Shown: positions 52,628 through 63,719, numbered from the stretch's first letter. The stretch: 64,000 bases of DNA from Streptomyces sp. SID12501 (GCF_010550245.1 NZ_JAAGLU010000009.1:124001-188000), one strand, 5' to 3'. The notes: generated by a model from the sequence alone, not told the origin. Translations and numbers: made by a program.

Positions 52628-53040
52628 TCTGTCGCCCGGCTGCCTCGCGGCGGCCGGGGAGACGGCCATCCATCTAGGGCCGGCGTTGCCGCCGGCCTCG
52701 TGCGGTCTACCCAAGGACTCGGGCGGGCAGCCCTCGAACGTCCTCGCAGGAGCGTCGTCCATATCCATGGGGACGTTCCCTTTTGACCTTGCTCCGGGTG
52801 GGGTTTACCTAGCTGCCCAGGTCACCCTGGGCACTGGTGGTCTCTTACACCACCGTTTCACCCTTACCGGGGAGCGCCCTCTTTCAAGGACACAGCCCTG
52901 GCGGTCTGTTTTCTGTGGCACTGTCCCGCGGGTCACCCCGGGTGGCCGTTAGCCATCACCCTGCCCTGTGGAGCCCGGACGTTCCTCGGGGAGCGCCCCC
53001 GAAGGGGAGTCCACGCGGCCGTCCGCCCGGCTCGTCTGCC
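52600..53040 (-). ncRNA. rnpB: RNase P RNA, type A
   Basis: Minus-strand sequence shows the conserved parts of actinobacterial RNase P RNA: GAGGAACGTCCGGGCTCC and ACAGGGCAGGGTGATGG near the 5' end, GGTAAGGGTGAAACGGTG, TAAACCCCACCCGGAGCAAG, CCGGCCCTAGATGGATGG, and ACAGAACCCGGCGTATAGC near the 3' end. The ends pair as helix P1 (GGCAGACGAGCCGGGC with the 3' terminal sequence). It processes the 5' ends of tRNA precursors. About 440 bases is slightly longer than the Streptomyces bikiniensis RNA as I recall it. Its 5' end overlaps the last 92 bases of the EamA gene. Confidence 0.95.
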
Positions 53041-53932
53041 GTGTCAACCATGCTACCGGGCGTCCGCCCCGACGCGGTCCAGTGGCCGTCGCCAGGACAG
53101 ACCCCGCCAGGATGAGAGCGAAGGCGGCTAGGATGCCGACCGTCAGCGGTTCGTCCAGGAACACGGCACCCGCCGCCACCGCGACCGCCGGATTGACGTA
53201 CGTGAACACCGTGGCCCGGGTCGGACCGACCTCCTTGATCAGCTCCAGGAACGCCACGAAGGCGAGAGCCGTGCAGACCACGCCCAGGACAGCCAGGGCC
53301 AGCAGTACGTGCGTGGACGGAAGTGTTTCCGGGCGGGTGATCACCGCCGCCGGGGCGTACACCAGCGCCGCCAGCGCCAGGCACGGCGCCGTGAGGTGGA
53401 GCGACGGGACGTCCTTCAGATGGCGCGCCACTATCAGCGGGGCCGAGGCATAGCCGATCACCGTCAGCAGCACCTCCGCCAGCGAGCGGGCGTCGCCGCC
53501 CGTCAGGTGCGGGACGGTCAGGACCGCGACGCCCGCCAAACCCAGGGTCAGGCCCGTGAGTCGCCGGGCCCCCAGCCTCTCCGTGCTGCCGAAGAAGCGG
53601 GCCAGCGCGAGCCCGACTATCGGCACCCCCGCGATCAGCAGGCCCGCCGTGGAGCTGGAGAGGTGGCGTTCCGCGTCTGTCAGGGTCCACCACGGGCCGA
53701 TGATCTCGATGACCGCGAACGCCAGCATCGGGCGCCAGGACATTCGTATCGTTCGTGCGAGACCCCCTTGGCGGATCGCGAAGGGGAGGAGGATCGCCGC
53801 GCCCAGCAGACAACGCGTGAACACCACCGTCGACGGGGACAGGTCCGCCTCCACCGCCACCTTGATCAGCAGATACGGGATGCCCCAGACCACTCCCATC
53901 AGGGAGAACAACAACCAGCCGCGTGCAGTCAT
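52949..53932 (-). CDS. EamA/DMT-family transporter
   Basis: This 327-residue membrane protein has about ten segments in two EamA repeats (LLFSLMGVVWGIPYLLIKVA at the start; VLGVVCTALAFVAFLELIKEVGPT and VFLDEPLTVGILAAFALILAGSVL in the second). It probably exports amino acids or metabolites. The last 30 residues (TRQTSRADGRVDSPSGAL onward) are encoded by the 5' part of rnpB, so the true functional C-terminus ends earlier and the tail is an accident of overlap. It overlaps the AraC gene by four bases and is co-transcribed with it. Confidence 0.88.
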   Translation of the reverse strand: MTARGWLLFSLMGVVWGIPYLLIKVAVEADLSPSTVVFTRCLLGAAILLPFAIRQGGLARTIRMSWRPMLAFAVIEIIGPWWTLTDAERHLSSSTAGLLIAGVPIVGLALARFFGSTERLGARRLTGLTLGLAGVAVLTVPHLTGGDARSLAEVLLTVIGYASAPLIVARHLKDVPSLHLTAPCLALAALVYAPAAVITRPETLPSTHVLLALAVLGVVCTALAFVAFLELIKEVGPTRATVFTYVNPAVAVAAGAVFLDEPLTVGILAAFALILAGSVLATATGPRRGGRPVAWLTRQTSRADGRVDSPSGALPEERPGSTGQGDG

Positions 53933-54792
53933 GCGGGCAAGTGTCGGCCCCTTCCCCTCCCGCCGTCTTGAACGCTGTTGCGGTAGGCCGCCGGGGTCAC
54001 CCCCATCACGCGCCGGAACCAGCGGGTCAGGTGCGCCTGGTCGGCGAAGCCTACGAGCGACGCGACTTCCGCGGGGCGTAGTCCGCTCTCCAGCAGGGCT
54101 CTGGCCCGGGTCACGCGGTGCTGGGCCAGCCAGGCGTACGGGGGTATCCCGACCGTCGTACGGAAGGCGCGCAGGAGTTGGTAGCGGGACAGGCCCAGGC
54201 CGGTGGCGAGGTCGGCGAGGGAAGGCGGGGCGGTCAGTTCGTCGGCCAGGCGGGTTCGTACCGCGTGGGCTATCCGGTCCGCGCCGGGAATCCGGTCGTT
54301 CACCGGGCGGGCCGTGGAGTGGCGGCGGGCCAGTGCTGTGAGCAGCCAGGGGAGGCGGGACTCGGCCTCCAGAGGGTCCGGGCAGGCGCTCAGGTCGGTG
54401 TGCACGGCGCGGAAGGCGGCGGCCAGTTCGGGGTCGTCGAGGAGAGGCTCACGGAAGTACGGGAAGTCGCCGGTGGTGCCGTCCGTGAGGAGGGAGGTGT
54501 CGGCGTACAGGGCGCGGTAGGCGTAGCCGTCGGCGGTGTCCGGGCCGCCTGTGTGCATCTCTCCGGGGCCCAGTACGACGATGGAACCGGGCCTGGGGCG
54601 GAGGCGGCCACCTCGGTAGTCGATTACCTCGGAGCCGCCGACGCACAGCCCGACCGTGAACTCGTCGTGGGCGTGCGGGGCGTAGACGTGCCGGTCGAAG
54701 CGGGCGGTGAGCAGGTCCAGGGCGGGGCCGCAGCGGCCGAGTCTCGCCCTGGTCCACAGCGCCTGTTCCCGTGTGCCCCCGTCTGCGTTCAC
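53929..54792 (-). CDS. AraC-family transcriptional regulator
   Basis: This 287-residue regulator has an N-terminal cupin-like sensing domain (HVYAPHAHDEFTVGLCVGG, RPGSIVVLGPGEMHTG) and a C-terminal double HTH (PSLADLATGLGLSRYQLLRA and PAEVASLVGFADQAHLTRWF, then VTPAAYRNS). This AraC subtype is commonly coupled to LysE or EamA exporters. It is upstream of and overlaps the EamA gene, so it probably regulates that exporter. Confidence 0.9.
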   Translation of the reverse strand: MNADGGTREQALWTRARLGRCGPALDLLTARFDRHVYAPHAHDEFTVGLCVGGSEVIDYRGGRLRPRPGSIVVLGPGEMHTGGPDTADGYAYRALYADTSLLTDGTTGDFPYFREPLLDDPELAAAFRAVHTDLSACPDPLEAESRLPWLLTALARRHSTARPVNDRIPGADRIAHAVRTRLADELTAPPSLADLATGLGLSRYQLLRAFRTTVGIPPYAWLAQHRVTRARALLESGLRPAEVASLVGFADQAHLTRWFRRVMGVTPAAYRNSVQDGGRGRGRHLPA

Positions 54793-54846
54793 GGTTCCAC
54801 GGTACTTCGCAGGCGTCCGAGGAAGTCCGTCGTGTCCGGGCGACCG

Positions 54847-56352
<1,506 letters not shown>

Positions 56353-56463
56353 GGAACGAGCGTAGGCATAATCCGGACGACCCGCCTCACCACGTAATCT
56401 GACGCGGGTCGACCCGCGTACCTGCGTACCCGCATACCTGTGTAGCCGTTTGGAGAACTCACC

Positions 56464-57249
56464 GTGCTTGTCCTGCTGCCCCCCTCCGAAGGCAAGGCCG
56501 CTTCGGGTCGTGGCGCCCCGTTGAAGCTGGAGTCGCTGTCTCTGCCGGGGCTCACGGGTGCCCGCGAGGCTGTTCTCGGGGAGCTTGTCGAGCTGTGCGT
56601 CGGTGACGAGGACAAGGCGCGTGAGGTGCTCGGGCTGAGTGAGGGGCTGCGGGGTGAGGTCGCCAAGAACGTCGACCTGCTCACCGCCGGCGCGCGGCCT
56701 GCCGGGCAGGTCTACACGGGGGTGCTGTACGACGCCCTCGACCTCGCCTCTCTCGACGCCGCCGCGAAGAAGCGGGCCGCGCGTTCGCTGCTCGTCTTCT
56801 CGGGGCTCTGGGGCGCCGTACGGGTCACGGACCGTATCCCCTCGTACCGGTGCTCGATGGGCGTGAAGCTGCCCGGGCTCGGTGCGCTGGGCGCGCATTG
56901 GCGTGCCCCGATGGCCGCCGTCCTTCCCGAGGTGGCCGCTGACGGGCTCGTTCTCGATCTGCGGTCCTCCGCGTATGGCTCCGCCTGGAAGCCGAAGGGC
57001 GAGGTTGCCGGGCGGACGGCGACTGTGCGGGTGTTGCACGCGCCGACCCGGAAGGTGGTCAGTCACTTCAACAAGGCGACGAAGGGGAGGATCGTGCGGA
57101 GCCTGGTGAGTGCGGGGGTGGCACCCTCCGGGCCCGGGGAGCTGGTGGAGGTATTGCGGGATCTCGGGTACGTGGTGGAGGGGGAGGCTCCGCCGAGAGG
57201 GGCGGGGACTGCGTGGGCGTTGGATGTGCTGGTGGACGAGATTCACTGA
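56464..57249 (+). CDS. yaaA: YaaA peroxide-stress protein
   Basis: The 261-residue YaaA/DUF328 protein starts with GTG at 56464. [14 protein letters not shown] opens the protein as in E. coli Yaa[40 protein letters not shown] and [16 protein letters not shown] are the other family blocks. YaaA limits free iron and DNA damage during H2O2 stress. The upstream gap has short GTACCTGCGTACCCGCATACC-like repeats near 56415-56445. Confidence 0.9.
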   Translation: MLVLLPPSEGKAASGRGAPLKLESLSLPGLTGAREAVLGELVELCVGDEDKAREVLGLSEGLRGEVAKNVDLLTAGARPAGQVYTGVLYDALDLASLDAAAKKRAARSLLVFSGLWGAVRVTDRIPSYRCSMGVKLPGLGALGAHWRAPMAAVLPEVAADGLVLDLRSSAYGSAWKPKGEVAGRTATVRVLHAPTRKVVSHFNKATKGRIVRSLVSAGVAPSGPGELVEVLRDLGYVVEGEAPPRGAGTAWALDVLVDEIH

Positions 57250-57280
57250 GCCATGGGTTGTCGGCCGTCTACTGCGTCGT

Positions 57281-57320
57281 TGTGGCTTGTCGCGCAGTTC
57301 CCCGCGCCCCTTCGGTAACG
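57281..57320. repeat. Streptomyces-type intergenic repeat
   Basis: GTGGCTTGTCGCGCAGTTCC followed by CCGCGCCCCT is a short sequence that recurs between genes in many Streptomyces genomes, as I recall. It lies between yaaA and the aldolase gene. Its role is unknown. Confidence 0.35.
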
Positions 57321-57375
57321 CGCCCTATTGCAGCATGCACAACGCCCGTTGCGCGCACTGTAGGCCGGGGGCAGG

Positions 57376-58038
57376 ATGAGGCGCATGCTCAGCCTCCCCA
57401 TGGCCGGCCCCTCCTGCCCCTCCGGCCCCTCCGTTCTTGATCTTGCGCCTGTCGTCCCCGTGGTCGTCGTCGAGGACCTGGCCGACGCCGTGCCGCTTGC
57501 TCGGGCGCTCGTCGCCGGGGGGTTGCCTGCCATCGAGGTCACCCTGCGTACGCCCGTCGCGCTCGACGCCATCCGGGCCATCGCCGACGGAGTCCCCGGC
57601 GCGGTGGTCGGCGCGGGCACCGTCATCTCGCCGGCGCAGGTGTCCGACGCGCTCGCCGCCGGGGCGCGTTTTCTCGTCAGCCCGGGCTGGACGGACGTAC
57701 TGCTGGAGTCCATGCGGGCTTCCGGGCTGCCGTTCCTGCCCGGAGTGTCGACGACGTCCGAAGTCGTAGCGCTGTTGGAGCGTGGGGTGCGGGAGATGAA
57801 GTTCTTTCCGGCGGAGGCGGCGGGCGGCATCGCGTATCTGAAGTCGTTGTCCGGGCCACTCCCCCAGGCCCGGTTCTGCCCGACCGGGGGGATCAGTTTC
57901 GCGAACGCACCCGAATATCGCGCGCTGCCCAACGTCGGTTGCGTGGGCGGGAGTTGGATGCTTCCGGCGGATGTCGTCGCCGCGCACGACTGGGGCCAGG
58001 TCGAGACGCTGGCCCGCGAGGCAGCAGGACTCCGCTGA
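57376..58038 (+). CDS. KDPG/KHG aldolase
   Basis: This 220-residue class I aldolase has Glu54 in AIEVTLRTP (general acid/base), Lys142 in [11 protein letters not shown] (Schiff base) and [10 protein letters not shown] and [10 protein letters not shown] in the phosphate site. It cleaves 2-keto-3-deoxy-6-phosphogluconate or 4-hydroxy-2-oxoglutarate to pyruvate plus an aldehyde. ATG 57376 has GGGGGCAGG upstream; ATG 57385 is possible. Its neighbours are unrelated. Confidence 0.9.
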   Translation: MRRMLSLPMAGPSCPSGPSVLDLAPVVPVVVVEDLADAVPLARALVAGGLPAIEVTLRTPVALDAIRAIADGVPGAVVGAGTVISPAQVSDALAAGARFLVSPGWTDVLLESMRASGLPFLPGVSTTSEVVALLERGVREMKFFPAEAAGGIAYLKSLSGPLPQARFCPTGGISFANAPEYRALPNVGCVGGSWMLPADVVAAHDWGQVETLAREAAGLR

Positions 58039-58051
58039 GGGAGTACGAGGC

Positions 58052-59212
58052 TCAGCGCAGGTGGGATGTGTCGTTGAAGAGCCGTACGCTCGCGTTGCCG
58101 TCCGCGTAGTACGCCACCGCCGACAGTGAGGCCGCTGAGAGTTCCATGCGGAACAGGGACTCGGGTGGGGCGCCCAGGGCCAGGCGGATGAGGGTCTTGA
58201 TCGGGGTCACGTGGGTGACCAGCAGGACCGTACGGCCCGCGTGGGCAGCGATCAACTTGTCGCGGGTGACGGCCATTCGGCGTGCGGTCGCCGCGAAGCT
58301 CTCGCCGCCGCCCGTCGGTTCGGCCTTCGGGGAGGCCAACCAGGCGTTCATGTCGTCCGGGTAGCGCTCGCGCACCTCGCCGAAGGTCAGCCCCTCCCAC
58401 GCGCCGAAGTCCGTCTCGCGCAGGCCGTCGTCGATGGTCACGTCGAGGCCGAGGCGGGTCGCCACAGCGGCGGCGGTCTGGCGCGTGCGGGTCAGGGGGG
58501 ACGCGACGATCGCCTCGATCGTGCCGCGCCCGGCCAAGGACGCCGCCACCCGCTCGGCCTGGTCCAGGCCCACGTCCGAGAGGGACGGGTCGGTGCCGCC
58601 GCTGCCCGAGAAGCGCTTCTGGGGGGTGAGGAGGGTCTCGCCGTGGCGCAGGAGTACGAACGTTGCCGGCGGGCCGAGATCCGCGGGCGCCGACCAGCCG
58701 ACGGCCACCTTCGTGGCAGCACCGGTGTCCGCGTCAGCGGTCGTGGAGGTGAGGCCCGCGTCCAACTCCGCCGTCGACGTGGACGCCGACCACTGTTCGC
58801 CGCGCTTGCCCGCGTCCATCGCCTCGTTCGCCAAGCGGTCCGCGTGCTTGTTCCTCTCGCGCGGGATCCACTCGTACGTCACCTGCCCGGCGAGCGGGAA
58901 CACCTGGGCGGCCTCCGCCGCCAGCGGCTTCATGTCCGGGTGCTTGATCTTCCAGCGGCCCGACATCTGCTCGACGACCAGCTTGGAGTCCATCCGGACG
59001 TGCACGGCGGCGGTCGGGTCCAGTTCGCGTGCCGCGCGCAGGCCGGCGACCAAGCCCCGGTACTCGGCGACGTTGTTCGTGGCGACGCCGATGTACTCGG
59101 CCGTCTCCGCCAGCGTCTCGCCCGTGGCCGCGTCGATGACGACGGAACCATAGCCCGCGGGCCCCGGGTTGCCCCGGGAACCGCCGTCGGCCTCGACGAT
59201 GAACTCCCGCAC
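58052..59212 (-). CDS. Bifunctional RNase H / acid phosphatase
   Basis: The protein has 386 residues with two domains. Residues 1-140 form an RNase [47 protein letters not shown] and [14 protein letters not shown] carry the D-E-D-D catalytic set. Residues about 175-386 form a histidine phosphatase: [10 protein letters not shown] with the catalytic His, [11 protein letters not shown], and [11 protein letters not shown]. This fusion is known from Mycobacterium tuberculosis Rv2228c, where the phosphatase acts in cobalamin-related reactions. It lies upstream of no co-directional gene but downstream of the zinc-ribbon and Nif3 genes on the same strand. Confidence 0.93.
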   Translation of the reverse strand: MREFIVEADGGSRGNPGPAGYGSVVIDAATGETLAETAEYIGVATNNVAEYRGLVAGLRAARELDPTAAVHVRMDSKLVVEQMSGRWKIKHPDMKPLAAEAAQVFPLAGQVTYEWIPRERNKHADRLANEAMDAGKRGEQWSASTSTAELDAGLTSTTADADTGAATKVAVGWSAPADLGPPATFVLLRHGETLLTPQKRFSGSGGTDPSLSDVGLDQAERVAASLAGRGTIEAIVASPLTRTRQTAAAVATRLGLDVTIDDGLRETDFGAWEGLTFGEVRERYPDDMNAWLASPKAEPTGGGESFAATARRMAVTRDKLIAAHAGRTVLLVTHVTPIKTLIRLALGAPPESLFRMELSAASLSAVAYYADGNASVRLFNDTSHLR

Positions 59213-59243
59213 GCCACAAGCTCCTTGCTGACCTACAACTGAC

Positions 59244-59987
59244 TTACAGACCCGACTCCGACGTGCGCACCAGGATGCGGCGGCAGTTCTCGCAGCGCAG
59301 TACGGCGTTGCGGGGGGCGGCCTTCACCTCGTTGACCTCGGTGATGTTCAGCTCCAGGCGGCAGCCCTCGCAGCGGCGCTGGAAGAGACGGGCGGCGCCG
59401 ACCCCGCCCTGCTGCTGGCGCAGCTTGTCGTACAGCTTGAGGAGTTCGTCGGGCACCGAACCCGAGATGACCTCGCGCTCCTTCGTCGCCGTGCCTGCCT
59501 CGCCGGCGAGGGACTCGTATGCCGCCTCGCGCCGCGCGGTCGCGTCGTCGATCTTGCCCTGGAAGGCGCCGACCCGCTCGGTCAGCTCGGCGACCCGTTC
59601 CTGCGCGGACTCACGGCGCTCCATGACCTCCAGGACGATGTCCTCCAGGTCGCCCTGCCGCTTGGCGAGGGAGACGATCTCGCGCTGGAGGTTCTCCAGG
59701 TCCTTGGACGAGCTGACGGCGCCGGAGTCCAGGCGCTGCTGGTCGCGGGTGGCGCGCTGACGCACCTGGTCCACGTCCTGCTCGGCCTTGGTCTGCTCGC
59801 GGGCGCAGTCGCTCTCCTCGGTCGTCGCGGCCACCAGCAGGTCGCGCAGCTGCGTGAGGTCCTTGGTCAGCGACTCGATCTCGGCGTGCTCGGGCAGCGA
59901 CTTGCGCTTGTGCGCGAGCTGCTGGAGGCGTACGTCGAGAGCCTGGACGTCGAGAAGTCGGATCTGGTCGGCGGGCTCGGCGTTCAG
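59244..59987 (-). CDS. C4 zinc-ribbon coiled-coil protein (CT398-like)
   Basis: The protein has 247 residues if it starts with CTG at 59987. Two long helices form a coiled coil (about 20-175) and a C-terminal zinc ribbon has CEGC-22-CENC. Homologues (Rv2229c type) have the conserved start ...NAEPADQIRLLDVQALD, which lies upstream of the first GTG at 59834 and can only be reached from CTG. This CTG overlaps the TGA of the Nif3 gene in a CTGA, as GTGA/ATGA overlaps do elsewhere. Role unknown; the family is linked to nucleic-acid binding. Confidence 0.8.
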   Translation of the reverse strand: MNAEPADQIRLLDVQALDVRLQQLAHKRKSLPEHAEIESLTKDLTQLRDLLVAATTEESDCAREQTKAEQDVDQVRQRATRDQQRLDSGAVSSSKDLENLQREIVSLAKRQGDLEDIVLEVMERRESAQERVAELTERVGAFQGKIDDATARREAAYESLAGEAGTATKEREVISGSVPDELLKLYDKLRQQQGGVGAARLFQRRCEGCRLELNITEVNEVKAAPRNAVLRCENCRRILVRTSESGL

Positions 59988-60865
59988 TTGGGGGCTCCCA
60001 GTGCTTCAGAGGTGGTGGTGGACGCCGCGTGGGCCGTCCAGGGGTCGGTGACCGTGGCGGAGACGTGGACCCGAAGGCCCCATCCGTGCCGGTCGGAGAT
60101 CGCGTCGAGCTGGGCGGCGGCCAGCTCGCACCAGGGCCACTCGGTGGCCCAGTGCGCCGCGTCGAGCAGCGCGAGGGGGTTGTGGGTGCCGGCGCCATGG
60201 GCACTTTGGGCGCGGGCCTCGCTCGCCGGGTGGTGGCGCAGGTCCGCGGTGAGGAAGGCGTCGACACCGGCCGCGCGTACGTCGTCGAAGAGGCTGTCGC
60301 CGGAGCCGCCGCTGACGGCGACCGTACGGACGAGGGCCTCGGGGTCGCCGGCGACCCGGATGCCCTGCGCGGTCGCGGGCAGCCGTTCGGCGGCTCGGGC
60401 GGCGAACTCGCGGACGGTCAGCGGGTGGTCCAGCTCGCAGACCCGGCCGAGGCCGCGTCTGCCCGCCGGGTCGGTGGGGTCCGGTACGAGCGGTCGTACG
60501 ACCCGCAGGTCGAGGGCGCCGGCGAGGGCGTCGCTGACTCCCGGGTCGGCGACGTCGGCGTTGGTGTGGGCGACGTGGAGGGCGATGTCGTGCTTGATGA
60601 GGGTGTGCACGACCCGGCCCTTGAAGGTGTCCGCCGCGACCGTGGTCGTACCGCGCAGATAGAGCGGGTGGTGGGTGACCAGCAGGTCGGCGCCCAGCTT
60701 CACGGCCTCGTCGACGATGTCCTGGACGGGGTCCACGGCGAACAGGACCCGGGAGACCTCCTGATCGGGGTCGCCCACGACCGTGCCGACCGCGTCCCAG
60801 GACTCGGCCCGCTCGGCGGGCCACAGGGTCTCCAGCGCGGTGATGACTTCAGACAGACGAGGCAC
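59984..60865 (-). CDS. Nif3-like dinuclear metal-centre protein
   Basis: This 293-residue protein of the NIF3/DUF34 family has LLVTHHPLYLRG (metal ligands), HVAHTNADVADPGV, VAVSGGSGDSLFDDVRAAG, DAFLTADLRHHPA and HWATEWPWCE. It is probably a hexameric toroid with a di-metal site and GTP cyclohydrolase-like hydrolase activity; function is not settled. It is first in an operon with the zinc-ribbon and RNase H genes, an arrangement conserved in actinobacteria. Confidence 0.92.
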   Translation of the reverse strand: MPRLSEVITALETLWPAERAESWDAVGTVVGDPDQEVSRVLFAVDPVQDIVDEAVKLGADLLVTHHPLYLRGTTTVAADTFKGRVVHTLIKHDIALHVAHTNADVADPGVSDALAGALDLRVVRPLVPDPTDPAGRRGLGRVCELDHPLTVREFAARAAERLPATAQGIRVAGDPEALVRTVAVSGGSGDSLFDDVRAAGVDAFLTADLRHHPASEARAQSAHGAGTHNPLALLDAAHWATEWPWCELAAAQLDAISDRHGWGLRVHVSATVTDPWTAHAASTTTSEALGAPN

Positions 60866-61122
60866 GAGCGCAAGGCTACCTGGCTGTTCCGTACGGCTGA
60901 ACCGGTGTGTCCACCCCGCTGTCGCCCCACGGCCGTCCCACCGCCGCCCCCACTGCCATCCCCACCTCCGTCCCCACTGACGTCCCCGGTCCCCGTCAGC
61001 ACACGCGCCACCGTTTCCTCAGGCGAATCGTTACTGGGCCACCCTTATGTGTGAAATGGTCGCCGCCCGGTCCCACGTCTGTGCGTGCGAAAACTAGTTT
61101 CGTCGCCGGAGGTGACCGATCG

Positions 61123-62391
61123 ATGACGGCCTGTGCGATCGAAGCGATCGAGCCCATGATCGAACCCATGGCGATCGGACCCATGGCGGAGGACGGATTT
61201 TCCCCCGGGGCGGAGTTGGCGATCACGGCGGACGGCGCCTACGCCGCCCGGCTCGTGCGGAGTGGCGACTCGCGGAGCGGCGACTCCTGGTTTCCGGAGC
61301 GCTGGACGCTCGACGGGCCCGAGCCGTACGCCGTGCCGCTGCCCGGCAACCAGCCGGAGGAGCCCGGCACACAGGTACTGCCGATGGGAGACGGGCGGGT
61401 CCTCATCCACCGCTCGATCGACGGCCGGCACACCTTCGCGCTCCTCTATCCGACCGGCCCCGGCACCGGCGAACTCCCGCTCGGCGCGGTCGAGTGCCCC
61501 GACGCCGGTACCCGGCTGCGCCTGCTGCCCCCCGCTCCGGGCGGCGACCGCGCGTACGCCCTCGCCCTGGGCCGGCGTTCCACGACGGTGTGGCTGGTCG
61601 CGGGCGGCGCCTTCGGGCCCGAGTACGTCACGGAGGTGCCCGGCCGTTGCTCGGGCGGGGTCTGGCTGGACCGCACGGGGCGGCTGCTCGCCCTCGACCG
61701 GGAGGTCGGGGGGCGCACGAAGGCGATCGTGGTCGATCTGGAGCGCGACGGCGAGGTGTCGCCGCTGCTCCAGATCTCGGCGGAGAGCAACGACCGGCTG
61801 CTGCTCGCGGACGCGGACAGCGGACTGCTGCTGATCGGCTCGGACGCGCCCTCACCCGGGCAGCAGGAACGGTTGGGCTGGGGAGTGCTCGGCAGCACCC
61901 TGCCGGTGCGCTTCCCGGAGTGCCTGCGCATCGACGGGTGCACACTCACGCCGTTCGCGATCCAGCCGGGGCAGGTGCTGACGCCGGAGAGCTGCGGGGT
62001 GGCGTTGCGCGTGGACGGCTCGGCGGGGAGCTGGGTGGGGGTCTGGCGGCCCTCGGAGCGACAGGTGCGGCATCTTCCGGCGCCGGAGGGGTGGTTGCCG
62101 GGGGCGGGGCTGTGGAGCAGGGACGGGGAGCTTCAACTGCCTTACGTGACGGGGGAGATGCCGTGCGGGGTGGCTCGACTGCGGGCCGAGAGGTCCGAAG
62201 GGGTCGAGAGGTCCGAGGAGACCGCGGCGTGCGTGACGTTGGAGTCGGGAGCGGCGACAGGCCCGGAAACGACTGCTCCCGCGCCCGTCGCGGTGGCCCG
62301 GCCGGTGCCGTTGCAACAGGCTCCGCTGGGGCGGCTCGTGGCGAAGGCAGGGAAGCCCGGTAACGAAGTGGCGAAGCTTGTAACGAACTAG
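61123..62391 (+). CDS. Conserved hypothetical protein, beta-propeller-like
   Basis: This 422-residue protein starts with ATG at 61123 (CCGGAGGTGACC upstream). After an N-terminal stretch of PM-rich repeats (IEPMIEPMAIGPM) come repeated strand-turn units (GDGRVLIHRSIDGRHTFALL, GDRAYALALGRRSTTVWLVA, ADSGLLLIGSD, WVGVWRPSERQVRHLP), which suggest a beta-propeller. No enzyme motif is seen. No signal peptide is present. Function unknown. Confidence 0.65.
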   Translation: MTACAIEAIEPMIEPMAIGPMAEDGFSPGAELAITADGAYAARLVRSGDSRSGDSWFPERWTLDGPEPYAVPLPGNQPEEPGTQVLPMGDGRVLIHRSIDGRHTFALLYPTGPGTGELPLGAVECPDAGTRLRLLPPAPGGDRAYALALGRRSTTVWLVAGGAFGPEYVTEVPGRCSGGVWLDRTGRLLALDREVGGRTKAIVVDLERDGEVSPLLQISAESNDRLLLADADSGLLLIGSDAPSPGQQERLGWGVLGSTLPVRFPECLRIDGCTLTPFAIQPGQVLTPESCGVALRVDGSAGSWVGVWRPSERQVRHLPAPEGWLPGAGLWSRDGELQLPYVTGEMPCGVARLRAERSEGVERSEETAACVTLESGAATGPETTAPAPVAVARPVPLQQAPLGRLVAKAGKPGNEVAKLVTN

Positions 62392-62487
62392 TCCCGGTCG
62401 GTGCGTGCGGCTCGTGTCACCCCGAGTTGTGCTGGTTAAGATCACCCGGCTGTAGAAAGATCATGTTGACGGGGTGAACACTTTCCG

Positions 62488-62655
62488 ATGAACGACGCAA
62501 GCACCATGCAGCCGCTGTCCGCCGATGCCCACGAGGCTACGGGCCACAGCAGTGGCTACGGCAGACACCGGGGGCCGGTCTCGGCCCACAACGACGAGAC
62601 GGCCCCGCACGGCCGTCATCGCAAGCCGTCCGACCAGGCCGAGAACATGGCCTGA
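62488..62655 (+). CDS. 55-residue His/Gly-rich small protein
   Basis: A short frame with ATG at 62488 (GGGGTG upstream) encodes MNDASTMQPLSADAHE..., with GYGRHRGPVS and PHGRHRKPSDQAE: two similar G-x-G/H-R-H-R/K-P blocks. It ends 22 bases before a strong intrinsic terminator, which supports its being a real short gene. The composition is polar with no membrane part. Function unknown. Confidence 0.55.
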   Translation: MNDASTMQPLSADAHEATGHSSGYGRHRGPVSAHNDETAPHGRHRKPSDQAENMA

Positions 62656-62676
62656 CGGTACGTCGAGCAACGTGCG

Positions 62677-62714
62677 GCCCCGCCCGGTTGGCTGGTTACG
62701 GGCGGGGCTGCTTT
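62677..62714 (+). terminator. Rho-independent terminator
   Basis: GCCCCGCCCG (62677-62686) pairs with CGGGCGGGGC (62699-62708), followed by TGCTTTTT. It ends the small gene at 62488-62655 and faces the SDR gene from the other strand. Confidence 0.85.
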
Positions 62715-62744
62715 TTGCTGTCAGGCGCTGTGCCGGCCGCTGCG

Positions 62745-63719
62745 TCAGGCGCGCTTGAGTCCGAGTACCTCCGCCGCCGCGAACGTCTCCCCGGCGGGCC
62801 GCTCCGCGTAGTGCGGAGTGAGGAGCGCGTCCAGTTCGTCGTAGGTGAAGGTGTCCTGCTTGCTGTCGAACTTCGCGGCCACCCGCGGGCGTTCGACGAC
62901 TGCGACCATCCCGCCATGGACGACGAGCAGCTGTCCGTTGACGTGTCCGGCGGCCGGGGACGCCAGGTAGCCGACGAGCGGGGCGACATGCTCGGGGGCG
63001 AGGGGGTCGAGGCTTCCGTGACCTTCCTCCGACCGCTCGACGCCCTGGAAGACGTCCTCGGTCATACGGGTCCGGGCGCGGGGGCAGATGGCGTTCGCCG
63101 TGACGCCGTACTTGGCGAGGGCGAGGGCCGTGGAGGTGGTCAGGCCGACGATTCCGCCTTTCGCGGCGGCGTAGTTGGGCTGTCCGGCCGAGCCGGCGAG
63201 AAACGCCTCCGAGGAGGTGTTCACGATCCGCCCGTACACCGGTGCGCCGGTCGCCTTGGCGCGCTCCCGCCAGTGCGCGGCGGCGAAGTGGGTCGTGTTG
63301 AAGTGCCCCTTGAGGTGAACCCGTATGACGGCGTCCCACTCCCCCTCCGTCATGGAGAAGACCATGCGGTCGCGCAGGATGCCCGCGTTGTTGACGAGGA
63401 CGTCCAGCTTTCCGAACTCGGCGATCGCCAACTCGACCAGTTCACGCGCCTGTTCGTGATCGGCGACGTCTCCGGTGTGGGCGATCGCCGTGCCGCCCGC
63501 CGCGCGGATCTCGGCGGCGACCTCCTCAGCGGGGGTGGCGGACGCCTCGCCGGAGCCGTCCCGGCCGGGCTGCCCGTAGTCGTTGACGACGACGGCCGCG
63601 CCGAGCCGGGCCAGTTCCAGCGCCTCGACCCGGCCCAGACCGCGCCCCGCACCCGTGACGATCGCGGCGAGTCCCTCAAGTGGCAGTGACGGTGGCAATG
63701 ACGGTGACAGTGGTGACAT
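62745..63719 (-). CDS. SDR-family 3-oxoacyl-ACP reductase-like oxidoreductase
   Basis: This 324-residue short-chain dehydrogenase has TGAGRGLGRVEAL (cofactor), NNAGIL, a catalytic Ser in VNTSSEA, YAAAKGG, and a longer C-terminal tail (to DELDALLTPHY ... LGLKRA) than a classical FabG. Such extended SDRs act in fatty-acid or steroid side-chain oxidation. It lies 9 bases downstream of the dehydrogenase at 63729, probably in the same operon. Confidence 0.9.
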   Translation of the reverse strand: MSPLSPSLPPSLPLEGLAAIVTGAGRGLGRVEALELARLGAAVVVNDYGQPGRDGSGEASATPAEEVAAEIRAAGGTAIAHTGDVADHEQARELVELAIAEFGKLDVLVNNAGILRDRMVFSMTEGEWDAVIRVHLKGHFNTTHFAAAHWRERAKATGAPVYGRIVNTSSEAFLAGSAGQPNYAAAKGGIVGLTTSTALALAKYGVTANAICPRARTRMTEDVFQGVERSEEGHGSLDPLAPEHVAPLVGYLASPAAGHVNGQLLVVHGGMVAVVERPRVAAKFDSKQDTFTYDELDALLTPHYAERPAGETFAAAEVLGLKRA

